A stretch of 64,000 nucleotides of DNA from Topomyia yanbarensis (Eukaryota > Arthropoda > Insecta > Diptera > Culicidae): NCBI RefSeq assembly GCF_030247195.1, contig NC_080671.1, positions 434,186,539-434,250,538 of the forward strand, written 5' to 3'. Positions 1-12,080 of this stretch are shown in pieces. How positions within the stretch are numbered: position 1 is the stretch's first letter; every line of letters starts with the position of its first letter. The notes beneath the pieces are model-generated. The model was not told the DNA's origin, searched no databases, and was given only the letters and a program-made list of their open reading frames with translations. The position numbers were made by a program, and so were the translations under genes.

Positions 1-1430
1 TGCCAGCAAATTGCTGGCAATTAGGGGGCTATTTCAAATGCAACATTTGGGCGATTCGTCGCCGTCATTTTTTGCCGCCCTACCTACCCTTTAATCGCCC
101 AGGGAACGCGCCATTTAATCGCCCTTAATTACCTAATATGAAAATTACTAATATTACTTATTTTCGAATTCATTATCTACTTACATAAACTTATCAGTAT
201 ACTAGGTAATCACTACCAAACTATAGGAAGAATCAATGGTGAAATTGGTATTGCACACCAAATCTCACCACAATCTGACTTTCACTAAGACTTTAGGTCA
301 GAGATTTTGTTCCACTATGCTCTAGCCAACAAAATACAAGCGAAAACACGCGAATTGTTTAAAAATAATTTTAAGCTTAAGCCAAACATGAACCGCTATG
401 TATGAAAAACGCAACAAACAACCAAGTCCATTTCAGCCGCCAGAACATTTGTCTAAGTATTGAAATTGCCTTTAAATCGCATTCGCAAATTGCATTTGTT
501 CCTAGGGGCAATTTGCACTGGCGAGTTGAGTCAAACGTCATACTGTTCAAATCGCCTGACCATGTTCGTACGCTTTTTTTTTGATCGGGACCTACCTACA
601 CTTTCGTCTCAAACATTGAACTCAAGCGCACAAAGCAAAATGAGTCAACACTGATGATGATGGGAAGAGCGAAAGAGACAACTATTAACACGACACTGTG
701 TTAACCGTGTTTGCAAATGGAGCTCAAATGTACTAGCGATTTTGTGTACGAATAATTGTGTTCGAGATTGTACATAAGTGTTCTGGAAATGAGCACAACA
801 CAAAAGAAAGCATAGTGTTTGAACGGACAAGCTCAGTCGCATGTTGGACGGCACTGGGTAGCGTACCTCCACAGCCAGTGTAACGGACTTCTAGCTCAGC
901 TACACTGGCTGTGAATACACACAGCGTAGTGATCTGCTCCGCCTGCCGTTCAACAGGCAAGTGAGCTTGTCCGGCCAAATCCGTTCTTTAAATAGTCGAT
1001 AATGACGTCATTCATAGAAGCGTAGCGCGCTAAGTACACAAATCTGTCGTACCGGGCGATATTTTGACTAAGTTGTACATTATTTAAATTTTTAATGCCA
1101 TGATATAAAAAATCTTTGGGTTTAGCTATTGGAATCTATTCTTAGATGTATTTCGGGGCGATATGCGCAAAAAAATTGAAAATTTATCATGAGATTGCTG
1201 AATTATATGCGTTTAGAATTGGACCATTTTTGTAAAATTTGCAGAGTGCACTCCCATATCGAAAACATGGAGGTAGTCCCACGTCAAAAAAAAATTTCAG
1301 AGGTCTGAAATTTCGATTTTAAAATTAGCATTATATAATAAGTAACACGTAATAAGCTTATATAATGGAAATCAAAGAATTTGGTTCAAAGTGATTTTGT
1401 GTTTAAATCTAATTTAAACTTGAAATTAAT
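1..1430. other. No gene recognised
   Basis: I see no supported gene here. Short open frames of 60-80 codons lack family motifs and are what chance gives in AT-rich DNA. Small structures: a 9-bp-arm palindrome at the very start (TGCCAGCAA, one base, TTGCTGGCA) and an inverted pair CAGCCAGTGTA / TACACTGGCTG around 872-914. Confidence 0.5.
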
Positions 1431-1469
1431 TTATAAGTTCATTACTTCTAAAATTTACTTAATCTCCGG

Positions 1470-2405
1470 AGTGTTGTTGATCGCGCAGGTCTTAAGCGTT
1501 TGTATGTTAACTTGCTGATCGCGCAGGTCTTAAGCGTTTGTATGTTAACGTGCTGAATGCTAGAAGAGAGCGAGATTCTCCATATCACTACAGTTCCCGG
1601 TCTTGTAGCCGTGTTGTTTAGTGGATACAAGCGTCATTTTTCCGATTGGTCCAATTGATTGTATGGACCTATGCTACTAGGGCCGAGGGTAACGAACTTT
1701 CGGACGTGACCGATTAGTGATCGCGCGAACACATGTAGGTTCGCACTTGGGATCGTGTTTATTAGTTTATAAGACCTAAAAAGTTCTCACAGTCATCGGG
1801 GTGATTTCATGTTGTGAGATCGCGGGCGTAGTTGTGTGTGGATGAAGCTCAAACGTTTGCATGTTGACTTGTTGGTCGCGTCTGCTAGTGTGAATAAATT
1901 CGATTTTGCAACATGGTCGCGTGTTTTCTTGAATGATCGCGCGGACCGTGAAACTGATACTTAATTTTCAGTGCACGGCTCGGAGAGTTCCCCCATATCA
2001 CCTGAATTCACGGTCATGGCGCCATGGAACGTGTTGTTTAGTGAATATGAGCATCATTTTTTGATTGGTCCAAATGAAGGCATGAGTCTAGGACCGAAGG
2101 TATAGACTTCCGTACGTCCCCGATTGATGGTCGCACGAGTGATGGATTAATACTTGGGACCGCGTGGGGTGTTTTAATGTTGGCGAGATCGTGGGCGTAA
2201 GTATGCGTGAATAATTCCAATTGCATGTTCGCGTTTGTGACCAGGGTTATGTCCTCGCGAAGGCCACGAGCGTTTGTACGTTTGATAAGGACGATATTGT
2301 GTATATGAGAGAATATGCAATTGATCGAGTTAGTGAGTTTTAGTATGAATATATTTAAAGATATGGTAATAAATGGAAACATATCATGCCGAATAAAAGA
2401 GTGCA
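1470..2405. repeat. Internally repeated noncoding unit
   Basis: The block is made of two diverged copies of a roughly 420-bp unit. Landmarks recur in order: CCATATCAC, then GTGTTGTTTAGTG, then CATTTTT followed by GATTGGTCC, near 1575-1670 and again near 1990-2070. At its left edge a 34-bp sequence (starting TGATCGCGCAGGTCTTAAGC) occurs twice in tandem at a 38-bp period (1478 and 1516). GATCGCG-type words are scattered throughout. No coding frame is evident. It could be the noncoding end of a retroelement or satellite-like DNA; I cannot assign a family. Confidence 0.55.
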
Positions 2406-2418
2406 AAAAGATGAATTA

Positions 2419-2829
2419 TCATACTATGTTGCGTTTCGGCTTCGCCTCATCAGAAACCAACACTAACTTATTGTCGGAATAGATTAGCGCCGGCTTGACG
2501 CAAATCCCTTAAAACTAAAACACACTATGTATTTCAATCGAACGACTGATCAAACGTGATGTCCCGTTCGAGCAGAAGTTCGGTTTATGCCGATGAGACA
2601 CAAGTGAAGCCGAAACTTGTCTTGGCTTAGCAGGCCTATGCGAAAGCACTATGCTATATTTCACCCTAAGGAGGAAAATTGGGTAAACACCAAAATTTCT
2701 CACCAGGGCGAAAATTTGTACAGGAGGGCACAAATCCTTATTTCATACTATGTTGCGTTTCGGCTTCGCCTCATCAGAAACCGACACTAACTTATTGTCG
2801 GAATAGATTAGCGCCGGCTTGACGCAAAT
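2419..2829. repeat. 87-bp direct repeat pair
   Basis: An 87-bp sequence at 2419-2505 recurs at 2743-2829 with one visible mismatch. The 237 bp between them are unrelated. A diverged relative of the same motif lies near 37866-37930 (GCGTTCCGACTTTGTCTC, then a TCCGAC ... GTCGGA pair). Each copy holds a short dyad built on CCGAC ... GTCGG. The paired arrangement resembles ends of an element or duplicated SINE-like units, but I do not recognise the family. Confidence 0.6.
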
Positions 2830-2887
2830 ATAGCATAAAGATTAATTAGAATTTTATGAAATGCTTCTACTTTTACATTTATTTAAT

Positions 2888-3901
2888 TAGCCTGTGCACG
2901 ATGATGAAGCCGACAATGACCCCCACAGCGAACAGTGTCCACCAACACTGCCATTAAGCTGTGGAACAACACCCACAAACACGGCCCACAGCAAAAGTTA
3001 AGCCACGTCGACACGCCACACAGAGGAGTATTTAACCGAACAAGCTGGCCGAAAGTATATTTTCAAAAACCATTATCAAGGACATTATATTATATCATAA
3101 TATTCCCTAGTAATTTCTGCATTAGATGGCAACCACGTTGCGTGTATTTACTAAAGTTTGGCAACGCTGTTCACTGTCCAAGGTAGGGGTTTTTTAATAC
3201 TCTAGGCTGTTTTAAAGCTGCGCGTGGAAACAAAATGTTCCAAACATTAGTGATTCGAATAGTTTCTACTCAAATATCCTATTTTTTAAAAAAAAACCAA
3301 GGTCAGGGTCATATTTTGGTGTAGACCGATCCATATACTCGAAAAATATTAGTCTTATTAAACTTAAATACAAAGAAAACAAAATCCGCCATTTTCTCAC
3401 TTCTCAAAATTGAAAAAGTTCATGTTCCCAATCCGTCCCAGTGAAAACTCTTGTGCCCTGATTAAGTTTAATACAAATACTACTAGATCGGCGAAAAAAC
3501 TTGCGCATAATTGCTCCTTTTTGAATGTGAGCTATTTGAAAAATTAGATATTTTTGACATTTTTCCTTGTTTCATTACATTGTCCGTGCGCAGTTCAAAC
3601 TTTTACAAGGGTATTTCTTTTCGAAATAATGTGTAATTCTTGGCAAGATTTAGGTTTAGTTGGCTGGGAAACAAAATGATGGTTTTATTGAACCAGAGCG
3701 CTTCCACTTCCACCTTTGACAGTTAACAGCGTTGTCAAACTTTAGTAAATACACGCAACGTGGTTGCCATCTAATGCAGAAATTACTAGGGAATATCATG
3801 ATATAATATAATGTAAGTTTTTGAAAATTTGACTTTCGGCCAGCTTTTTCGGTCAAATACTCCTCTGTGCGCCAGTCGGCTACGTCAGTGAGCACAGGCT
3901 A
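2888..3901. mobile_element. Fold-back DNA element, about 1 kb
   Basis: The ends are inverted copies: TAGCCTGTGCACGATGATGA at the left against the complement of TCAGTGAGCACAGGCTA at the right. Inside, roughly 180-bp arms at 3008-3185 and 3715-3890 are close inverted copies of each other. Open frames over the arms are therefore mirror images and not evidence of genes. The middle (3190-3710) is unrelated AT-rich DNA. I could not settle the target duplication; flanks are AATT-rich. It is a nonautonomous DNA transposon with no transposase, superfamily unknown. Confidence 0.7.
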
Positions 3902-4289
3902 ATGATTAATCATTAGTGAGGGCTGGTACGGAGTATGAAAAAAACACAAAACATGAAGAAGGCCGTCTCGGTCTCCTCGATGCACCACTGCCGAGGCGTA
4001 ATGTAATAGCAATCTGAAAGTAATTTTCTGTTAGAGGTTCTATAGCACTGATGCTCGCAATATGCTTAGTGATGTTTGCAATTCCGCCAAACCCATCAAC
4101 CTTGGAGAGGGTAGTTTTCAATCTGCCAATTTCATTTGAAAAATCGGACTTTTCTTAGTCTTTAGTGAAAAAAGTTTTATGCCAATATGGTCAAAGCTAT
4201 TTCTATTGGTCGCTAGTAGTCTAGACCCGCAAATTTAAGTAATGTTGCATACATTTTATTATGTATTGCGTCATTTGAACATCGTAGTG

Positions 4290-4690
4290 TTATTGGGTTT
4301 ATGAGGAAATTTGCTGTTTGACCGCACTCTTCAACCCGTAGCACTGGAATCGAAAGTGAGATAAAAAAAATATGAGACATTATTTACCACGTACACAGAC
4401 ATTTTCCCATCGCGTCGAGCTTAGTTGAATTGTATATGAGACACGGCTCTGCGGGCTTCGGTTAAAAAGTCAATGTTTGAAGCAATTGCATAACCTTTCT
4501 ATATGAAAAGGGCAAAAAGTTTCTGGATATTTCATCTGCAACCGCACTCTTTAATTCATAACTCTGGAACCGTAGCTCAAATTCAATCGAAATTCAACAG
4601 CTGTTAGAAAGGATACTATATCACTAATTTGTTTGTGAAGTTTGTAAAAATCGAATCAGCCATTCCAAAGAAAGAGGTTGTGTATTAAAT
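4290..4690. repeat. Interspersed mosquito repeat, copy 1
   Basis: This shares a long ordered set of phrases with copies at 6375-6720, 61160-61670 and 62920-63190: GACCGCACTCTTCAAC, then CTGGAA, ACACAGACATTTTCC, a CGTCGAGCT word, TATATGAGACACGG, CGGGCTTCGG, then TTGCATAACCTTTCTATATG. A second partial start follows at about 4540. The copies are strongly diverged. No coding potential is seen. Confidence 0.55.
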
Positions 4691-4789
4691 TCAGGGACTT
4701 TGTGACTCCCTCGAAATTTTCCATCGTAAGGGGCCAAGTCGTCTAAGAGGGTTTAATTGAACAGTACTGGTCTACAAGACGAACAGAGG

Positions 4790-5700
4790 TTGATTAGGGT
4801 CACGGCGAGAATATCTCAGGGACTCGGCCAAACACTCTGCAATATAATGTACAACGGAGCGTTAACACTGGAACTGCCCATGGAACTTAAGATCATAGGC
4901 TTTGGAAATCCTTGAGAAAGTGGAGATGTTAGCGGCAAAGGCAATAAGCACCAGGAAAAGCTAAATGGCTTATGTCGAGTTGCACCTGGCTCACCACAAG
5001 ACGGAGGTAGTGCTGGTTAGCAACTGTAAAAAAAATCGAGCGCATCAATGTCAGCGTCGGGGGATAATCCATCCCGTTGATACGTGCGCTGAAGCACCTG
5101 GGTGTGATGGTCGACGATCGGTTAAATTACAACAGCCATGTCGACTATCTATGTAAGAAGGCTGCGAGGACAAAAAACGCATTGGTGGGGATCATGCCGA
5201 ATCACGGAGGAGCAAGAGGCAGCACGAGACGTCTGCTGCGCTGTAATGCGTAATTGTCGGAATGATTCCCACTTGCGTCACTCTGGCTGAGGACGTGGGA
5301 TTCTGCCAGCGGAGCAATACTCGAAATGCAAAGAGACTGATCAGAGCGAGTTTGTTGGCTAAGTGCCAGCAAGAGTGGGACAACGCGAAGAAAAGAAGGT
5401 GGACCCACTGACTCATCCCAATTGTGTCAGTGTGGGTACATACTTCCATTATTTTTTGTACGGGCCCGGATGCTTCCGGAAATTCTTGCATCGGTTTGGA
5501 CATGCTTCGTCACCCCTTTTCCTGTAGTGTGCGAACGTGCAAAAGACACCGAAACACGCGGTCTTCAAATGCCCTAGGGTCCAAGAAGCTCGAAGTATGC
5601 CTGAGGTGACAGTTGATAATATCGCTGAAGTAATGTTTCACGATGAATAGAATAGTTAGTAGTATGCACGACGAACTACAGAGAAAGTGGCGAAGGGACC
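4790..5700 (+). pseudogene. R1-clade reverse transcriptase, C-terminal relic
   Basis: Broken frames on the plus strand read as the palm/thumb and C-terminal parts of an R1-type ORF2. A stretch equivalent to GPTLWNIMYNGAL (after the PQG box) is followed by ELHLAHHKTEVVLVSNCK and LKHLGVMVDDRLNYNSHVDY, then, in another frame, CFRKFLHRFGHASSP and TPKHAVFKCPR, the conserved C-terminal zinc region. The aspartate-containing catalytic box and everything upstream are missing or unreadable. Several frameshifts and stops make it dead. R1 elements normally sit in 28S rDNA; mosquito genomes also carry dispersed R1-clade lineages, and this has no rDNA flank. Start and end are approximate. Confidence 0.75.
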
Positions 5701-6340
5701 AACAAAATAGCACCGTCGGCCAGAAAGCCGTCGTGAAACCAAAAATCGATTTTCGAGAAAAAATCCGGCGCCAGGGAACTCTGCCAGTGTAGATGTAGCA
5801 CCGGACTTGGGTCATCGGGACTCCAGATCCACCACCAGAGAGTAGCGAGTAGATCGCGTCGAGCAGCTAGCAGTGGGTCGTTGGGGCGCCGGTGAATCGG
5901 AAGCTTCGCTTCACCAGGAATCGCTGAACGGACCTCAGCACCTACTAGCTGGCCCGTTGAGTAGATTAGGTCTACCGACGGGGACTAGATAAAGTAGACG
6001 AAGCGGGGAGCTAAATGACTCATGGAAACGAACATCGGTATCGGGAGCTATCTACCGCCGGCGAATACACAGTAGGGTAGATTCGCCGCCGTGTCCGACA
6101 GAATCGTAACGAAAATAAGGAGGCTTACGGAACAAACACCGGTACCGAAAGAAATGCCGTTGCCGGGGAACTCTCAGTCGGAGTTGGATAATATCCGAGT
6201 TGATCTCGATAATGCTGGGAGCTAAATGGTTCAAGGAAACGGGTATCGGTGTCGAGAGAAATTCCTCCATCGGAGAACGTAATACCTTGCCATACCATAG
6301 GAAAGAAGGGCGTAAAAAGAGTAAGGAGTCTGTGTGTCGT
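5700..6340 (+). other. Probable R1 3' untranslated region with internal duplication
   Basis: This GC-richer stretch directly follows the R1 relic on the same strand and has no frame. Phrases repeat about 210 bp apart: GGGAGCTAAATGACTCATGG with ATCGGTATCGGGAG near 6008-6050, and GGGAGCTAAATGGTTCAAGG with ATCGGTGTCGAGAG near 6218-6262. I infer the element's 3' UTR from position and orientation only. Confidence 0.45.
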
Positions 6341-6374
6341 GAGTCCCACACAGTGGCAATACACTACAAGTCAG

Positions 6375-6720
6375 GGTTTTGAAGCTGTTTTAAGCATTAC
6401 TATACAAAAAAAGAAATTTGCTGATATCGACGAACTGAGTCGAGTCGGGTATGACACTCGGCCTTCCAGTATTTGTATAAGCTTTCTCGTGAAATACAGA
6501 AGAATTGTCTATGTTGTCAATATTTTGGAAACTAAATATTAATAGCGTTCTGTCTGGGTACTAGGTCTTTCATTTGAAGTTAGTTTGGATAAGATCGTTT
6601 CAGCCATTGCTGAGAAACACGAATGAGTATTTGTCCGTTATGTACACACAGATATTGTCCCAAATCGTCGAGCTGAGTTGATTGGTATATAAGATTTGGG
6701 ATTGGAAAAAATCTTAAAAT
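6375..6720. repeat. Interspersed mosquito repeat, copies 2 and 3
   Basis: Two partial copies of the repeat seen at 61370-61670. The first has GATATCGACGAACTGAGTCG followed by TATGACACTCGGCC near 6422-6465. The second has TCAGCCATTGCTGAGAAAC, TTTGTCCGTTA, ACACACAGATATTG, TCGTCGAGCTGAGTTGATTG and TATAAGA near 6598-6695. The stem TCGAC ... GTCGA is retained in the first. Confidence 0.55.
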
Positions 6721-7109
6721 GTAAAACTGTTGATAACATATACAGGAAATACGTCCATTGTTCGGATTTCAAAAGGGTTGTAAAAAATGTGACAGAAATG
6801 GGCGTTTTCTCTATTTTTACAATGATGCAAAGGCAATTCACATAATTTGAGGAAGCTCATGATACCAATTCGAGAGGCACCGAATTGATCTAGTGCATAA
6901 TAAGTAGTACAACTTTGCATATTCTCGATACAGGAAATCGCCCAAAATTTGCACACTCTGACCGGTAAGAGGTGTTTGATGTAACTATCTGCTCTGACTG
7001 TATTGCGCATGAGTTGTAAAACTGGCTTGTCCAAACGAGTACGAACTGTCGTTATTTGATCATAACTTCTGGACTCACAACTGACATTCAGAAATCATTA
7101 CTCTCATGT

Positions 7110-7920
7110 TACAGCACAGGCAAATAGAAATCTCGGTTTCTCTATAAGAATCGCCAAAGAGTTCACTGATCCATATTGTTTGCGGGCACTCTATTTTTCA
7201 CTTGTGCGATCTGTCTTGGAAGCTTCAGCACCCATTTGGTGTCCTTACACAAGCATTTGGATCAACCGAATAGAAGCAGTGCAGGCAAGATTCCTCCGTT
7301 TTGCTCTTAGAACTCTGCCGTGGCGTAACCCAACAGAGCTACCACCGTACATCGATCGCTGTCGTCTGCTCGATATGGAAACCCTAGCCAAAAGGCGGAA
7401 CACATTTAGAGCAGTATTTGTTGGGAAGATATTAACTGGCCAAATAGATGCTGCAGATATTCTCTCACAAATAAATGTCAATGTGCCCCCGAGAAGTCTC
7501 AGATCGCATAACTTTTTAAGACTCGAGTTTCAACGCACCGAGTACGGTCAAAACGAACCCATTAGGGCGATGTGTAATGTTTTTAATAGTGTTTATGGCC
7601 ATTTTGACTTTTCTGTTTCTTGTGATGTTTTCAAAAATAGACTAAGAAGGTTGACTTAGATTTTAAGATTCATTTTTTGTAATATTTGTATTTTTTATTT
7701 ATGTAATGCTGTGTACTATGTTATTATATTTTATTGTAGTGTGAATCCATTGTAATCAGGTGTGAATATATGAAAAGATAATGGGTTTTTACGCCCATTT
7801 GAGGATTGCTTCTGAAGTATATCCTGAAATGGGCTTTTCCCATTCAACTACATTTCATGTAGACCAACATAGGTCAGATGAAAAACAAGAATAAATAAAT
7901 AAATAAATAAATAAATAAAT
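7110..7920 (+). pseudogene. Non-LTR retrotransposon 3' end (Jockey/CR1-type)
   Basis: An open frame runs from about 7110 to 7659, with a methionine at 7180 that is unlikely to be a true start. It contains LVRSVLEASAPIWCPY, IEAVQARFLRFALRTLPWR and MLDMETLAKRR-type text, the thumb and C-terminal region of Jockey/CR1-group reverse transcriptases. All catalytic boxes are upstream of the break, so this is a 5'-truncated insertion. It continues through a 3' UTR that forms a hairpin (GGGTTTTTACGCCCATTTGAGG, shortened: AATGGGCTTTTCCCATT near 7827) and ends in a tail of seven TAAA units at 7893-7920. This frame is intact, unlike most retroelement frames in the window, so the copy is comparatively young. 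Confidence 0.8.
7893..7920. repeat. (AAAT)n tail of non-LTR element
   Basis: Seven consecutive TAAA/AAAT units directly after the 3' UTR. Simple-repeat tails of this kind are produced by target-primed reverse transcription, so it marks the 3' boundary of the insertion. Confidence 0.85.
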
Positions 7921-8389
7921 GCTTCACCTTTGATCATTAAACGTCTCCCGATATGTCGTTACATATCGTAATCCCAAATATACGAACTCGGACCTCTTCG
8001 AACGGGGCTAGGCGACTAGGTTTACGAGTATTTCTAACGATTTTTCTGGATTCGGTACTGGATAAAACAAACTCACTCATAGTAGCAGCGTACAAGAAGC
8101 TTGTTCGCTTAGATTTATGCGTACTACTAGAGGAAACCTTTGGTGGAATGCCGAAATCGCTAGACCCAAAAAGTAATGTACATACTCGTTTGACGAAGAC
8201 GAAATACTCAGTGTCTTTTTGACACACACTTTCCGGGATGTACGGAGCCATCACCGACAACTCCCCTTGACTTCTTTTCAGCTAGTTTGAAGTCTTTGGC
8301 AGTTGCTCGTAAATTAAAAACAAGTGAATCAATCAGATGAGCGCTTGAAAATTTTGCTGTGCATGAATCTGCGGAAAATATGATTACTA

Positions 8390-8720
8390 ACTTGTTTGAG
8401 TCTGAAAATGGCAAAAAATGGGTTTCATTTTTCCGATCACAATTGTAATATTCTAGTCATAACACTAACTGGGTATTGCAAACTGAATTATCAGATGACT
8501 ACTATTCAGCGTGCTGAGTATTATTCGTGTGATCTTTGTAAATTCAACTACAGAACCTTATATCATTTGATATGTAGTTACCCTGCAGTTATACTATTTT
8601 GTGTATCCGGATTTTCCATACACAGAGGAACCAGTGTACAGTGAGCTAAAACTCACGAATGGAACAAACGGAAATATTATTAAACGAAATCTCTAAAAAC
8701 GAACATCTTTCAAGATAAAA
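8390..8720 (+). pseudogene. LOA-clade ORF2, C-terminal relic
   Basis: The frame from about 8396 reads LTGYCKLNYQMTTIQRAEYY, then CDLCKFNYRTLYHLIC, the post-RNase-H zinc-like module of LOA-type elements (mosquito Lian-like). The same module, better preserved upstream, lies on the minus strand at 53240-54650, where GHCKLNYHTATIQRAEYY is legible. The typical C..C...H...C spacing is visible. No reverse transcriptase or RNase H is recognisable upstream, so it is a short 5'-truncated or eroded copy. The frame ends at 8641-8643. Confidence 0.65.
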
Positions 8721-11330
8721 TTTAATTTATCAACAACCAGTTTGCTACGTAAATGGAGATAAGAATGTATTAAGAGAGCTTCAATAATTTTTCTCAAACC
8801 ATATTAGGTTGGTAGCAACAGAGAAAATGAACGGAAGCGGAAAATGGTGTTTATGCAGTAGCAGTATCTTTTTACCGTGCATTTGTACTCTATTTCAAGA
8901 CACTTTATATGACAAAAGCAGTTTCCGGAAGAAGAACTTTTCCCCAATCCATTCTTTTCCGGCAACGACAAAACTAAATCTAATGCCTGAACAATACAAT
9001 AGTGGTAAACCAAGTATAGACTACGGCGGGATTAAAGTTAATATCACAGAAACGTGATTGCGGCACCGAATGACAGCTGCTATTAGCGAGTGGCTGTCGC
9101 TGAGTGGAAGGGTGGCAAATAAAAACATTCATCACGTTTCACTCCGGAAACCATATATCGAATCACCTGCGAATGTGTATTCTCCACTCGAATGTGGGGG
9201 ATGCTAAAATTAGAAGAAGCAATCTAATTATCTCTACAGCGTTTCCGATTTGATTAGCGATACACGATGCCGTCCGATAGCGTGCGTCGAATCGAGGAAC
9301 AGTGTTGTGTGTGCAAATCAACCTGTAGAGAGAAGGCGTTCAGATATCGCCGGTAAAGTTCAAACTCCCTATACTATTGCATGCGAGTAGTAATGGTTAG
9401 CTCGCTCGCACTAGAGAGGTTAAAATGAATTATGCATTCGAGATGGTTTTGCCCTTCCGGGAGATTGGCTGAGTGTATTCAACTAACCGAGAGGATTCCG
9501 ATATTCAAACGGGCACTGGGATTAGATGCCAGTAATCTTGCTAATGGGTTATTGCCAGCTAAGTTTCCCTTTCGAAAGCGGTGTAGGTGCAGAATAACAA
9601 GTGGATTTAATTGACCTAATTCGTATTCACTGCCCTTTCGTCAGGAAGCAATCAGTCTGGAATATATTTCGTTACAGGATTTATAATCAATCAATCTTCT
9701 ATTGAAACAAGGAGTGCGTGGAAGTAAAGAAAGGGTGTTCTTAATGGATCAACCGATGTGTGAAGAGCCGTATGTGATATCAGTTGTTCGTGGAGGAAGA
9801 AGGTACCGGCTGACGGAGGTAGAAAGTAAATCAAAAGTAAAAGAAAAATACCACATGAAGTAACTGTTCAATATTTATAGAAATAATATCTATGCAAATA
9901 TTTCCCAACGAGTACTGAGATTCAATGGAGACCGGCAATTATCTGGCTGAGTGGTCTACCATTCCGTTATTCCATTTGTTCTTCCAAACTTGTATGCTAC
10001 TCGATCAGAGGGGTTCTGAACAAAATTCATAGAATTTTAGAATCATTCTGCAAAATTAATGCTTCGACATCAAAGCGGATATTGAACCCGTTACTTTCGA
10101 TATACTTTCTCAAAAAACAGCAAGTATGAATATAAATATGCGAATTTTTGTAAAATCGCATACCTGACACTTATTTGCATTCGATGCATATTAGAAAGCA
10201 TGACAGAACACACAATATTTATTCTATTGCCGACAGCTCTAAAAACTATAACAATTGATGTAGTGAAGCACCTAAAATAAAACGCAAATGTTTAGAATGT
10301 ATACAGCACATCCCGTATCGATAAAAGTCACTCATTTCGTTGACATGTCCAACTTGAAACTAAATAAAAATACTTGAACTTGTCGGAGATCCCTTTTGAC
10401 TATCAGCATCTCAAAAAGGGCAACGACACCGGAATATCCGAAATATGAAAGTCCACCGATAAATGCGAAGGAATCCGGTCGGCAGCTCTATAATCGCATT
10501 TTTCGGATCGGCTGCCCCATTTCTACAGCGTTATTTGTTGTTTGTTTCCCATCGAGAAAGTTTATTTGCTTAAATGTTGTCTACTTTCGTTATCAACCCG
10601 ATCCGGCAAGCTATTCAAATAGAAATTCCGCCAGTTTTTTCGACTATTGCTACACGAAAATAGGGGTATAACAGGGCAAGTGGTCATGCGATAGGGTTGA
10701 ACGAAGATCAAAGCAGGAGTCGGCTTAACTAAATGTCTAGAATATCTGAACGGTTTCTAAAAATTTTACTGGATTTTGATGTGGAAGCATGATGGTTTGC
10801 AAACAGTCAATGCAGAAAACACCAACCACCACCTCTAAAAAATTTCGAAAAGTTTGCAATAATTGTTATGTTACAATACTTCTATCATAAAATATTCGTG
10901 TAACCAGGCTCAGAAAAAATCATCACCATTTAACGATAGGAATGGGCTTTGCATAAAATTAAAGTATTTTGGATTTTGACAGATCAATTTGAATTAGGCG
11001 AGATTGTTTGTGTGGTAGGTATACTGTAAGAATTTAAAAGTGGGAATCTAATAGGATCTAGGTAATCTCCAGATTTGCGTATTATGTTTAAAATTTATTT
11101 AGAGCTTAGTAAGGCAAAAACTACCCTTTTGCATCTTCGCATGTTCAGATAGCTATTTCAGTCAACCTGAAAAACCAACCTTTCGAAAAGTTTGTCCAAA
11201 TTATGCTTTGCCGAAAACAGAAATTTTCTAGGATTTGTCATCGCAATATTATCACGATTGTCAGATAGAAAGGTATACCCAATTGCAGATATGTCAACTA
11301 AATATCTCAGAACATTTTCTCGCAGAAATA
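8721..11330. other. About 2.6 kb without recognisable gene
   Basis: Only short frames with no motif that I recognise, the longest about 90 codons near 10396-10671. No terminal repeats or splice-bounded coding blocks could be supported. It may be unique intergenic or intronic DNA. Confidence 0.45.
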
Positions 11331-11339
11331 TGTTATCAT

Positions 11340-12080
11340 CGAATGAATTTTACGGAGGAACTCAGACAGCAATGATTCGTTTGCCGGTAACTGCTGCCGA
11401 TATGGCACTGGAGGTAGGCAAAGTTACGTTTGGATAGTCGAAATACCCACTGAGAGCCGCCCCACGAGTGAATAAAAGATCGGAGAAATGCTTCAAGTGT
11501 TTGGGCTTTGTAGATTTGGTAGGGGCTTGTAAAAGCCCGAATAGATCCAGGATGTGCTGGAAATGCGGGGCGACGGGCCATCTTGCGAGAGACTGCACGC
11601 ATAAGCTGAAGTGCTTGTTTTGCATCCCAGCGGACGGAATCGACCATCAGACGGGTGGCTTTAAATGCCCTGGTAATAAGAAGGAGGCAGCAGGCCAACG
11701 GTAATAGATAACCCAGATAAATTTGAATCTCTGTGACACCGCACAGCAACTGTTGTGACACTCCACGACAGAAACAATGTGTGATGTCGCTTTGATTGCA
11801 GATCCGTATCAAGCACCCCCCCCCCCCCTGATAACGTTAACTGGGTGGCGGAGAGATAGGGAACACCTGCGATACATGTTATGGGAAGGAACTTCCAATT
11901 CTAGATGTGGTACAACGCTCATACGAGGGCTTCGTGATCGCCAAAATCAACGGCGTTTTCGTATGTAGCTGTTACGCTCCTCCAAGGTGGACAGTAGAGC
12001 AGTTCAGCCTAATGCTGGAGAAGTTGACCGAGCTGGAAGCTGGTAGTCATTGGTGGTGACTTCAACGCCTGGGCTATGGA
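11340..12080 (+). pseudogene. R1-clade ORF1 end and endonuclease start
   Basis: The sequence reads GGTQTAMIRLPVTAADMAL in one frame. After a stop and frameshift it gives the triple CCHC zinc-knuckle block CFKCLGF ... CWKCGATGHLARDC ... CLFC ... FKCP at 11490-11680, typical of R1-type gag-like proteins. Next come endonuclease pieces: ALIADPYQ near 11790, KINGVFVCSCYAPP near 11945, and GGDFNAWAMEF ending at about 12078, the conserved GDFNAW catalytic box. A ten-C run at 11816-11826 coincides with one frameshift. The relic stops abruptly where the Jockey/I element begins; the rest of ORF2 is not visible beyond that element. Confidence 0.75.

Noticed and set aside
3656..3895. 79-codon minus-strand frame resembling a plus-strand frame at 2935-3186
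   Set aside because: Similarity is due to the inverted arms of the fold-back element, not to a conserved protein.
6345..6360. CACAGTGGCAAT as a further Transib-like end
   Set aside because: No partner end, no 5-bp duplication and no internal TAGGGTG landmark nearby; the heptamer alone occurs by chance.
7937..8414. Minus-strand frames of 107 and 68 codons that look protein-like
   Set aside because: They overlap each other and a plus-strand frame, and no family motif or splice structure supports them.
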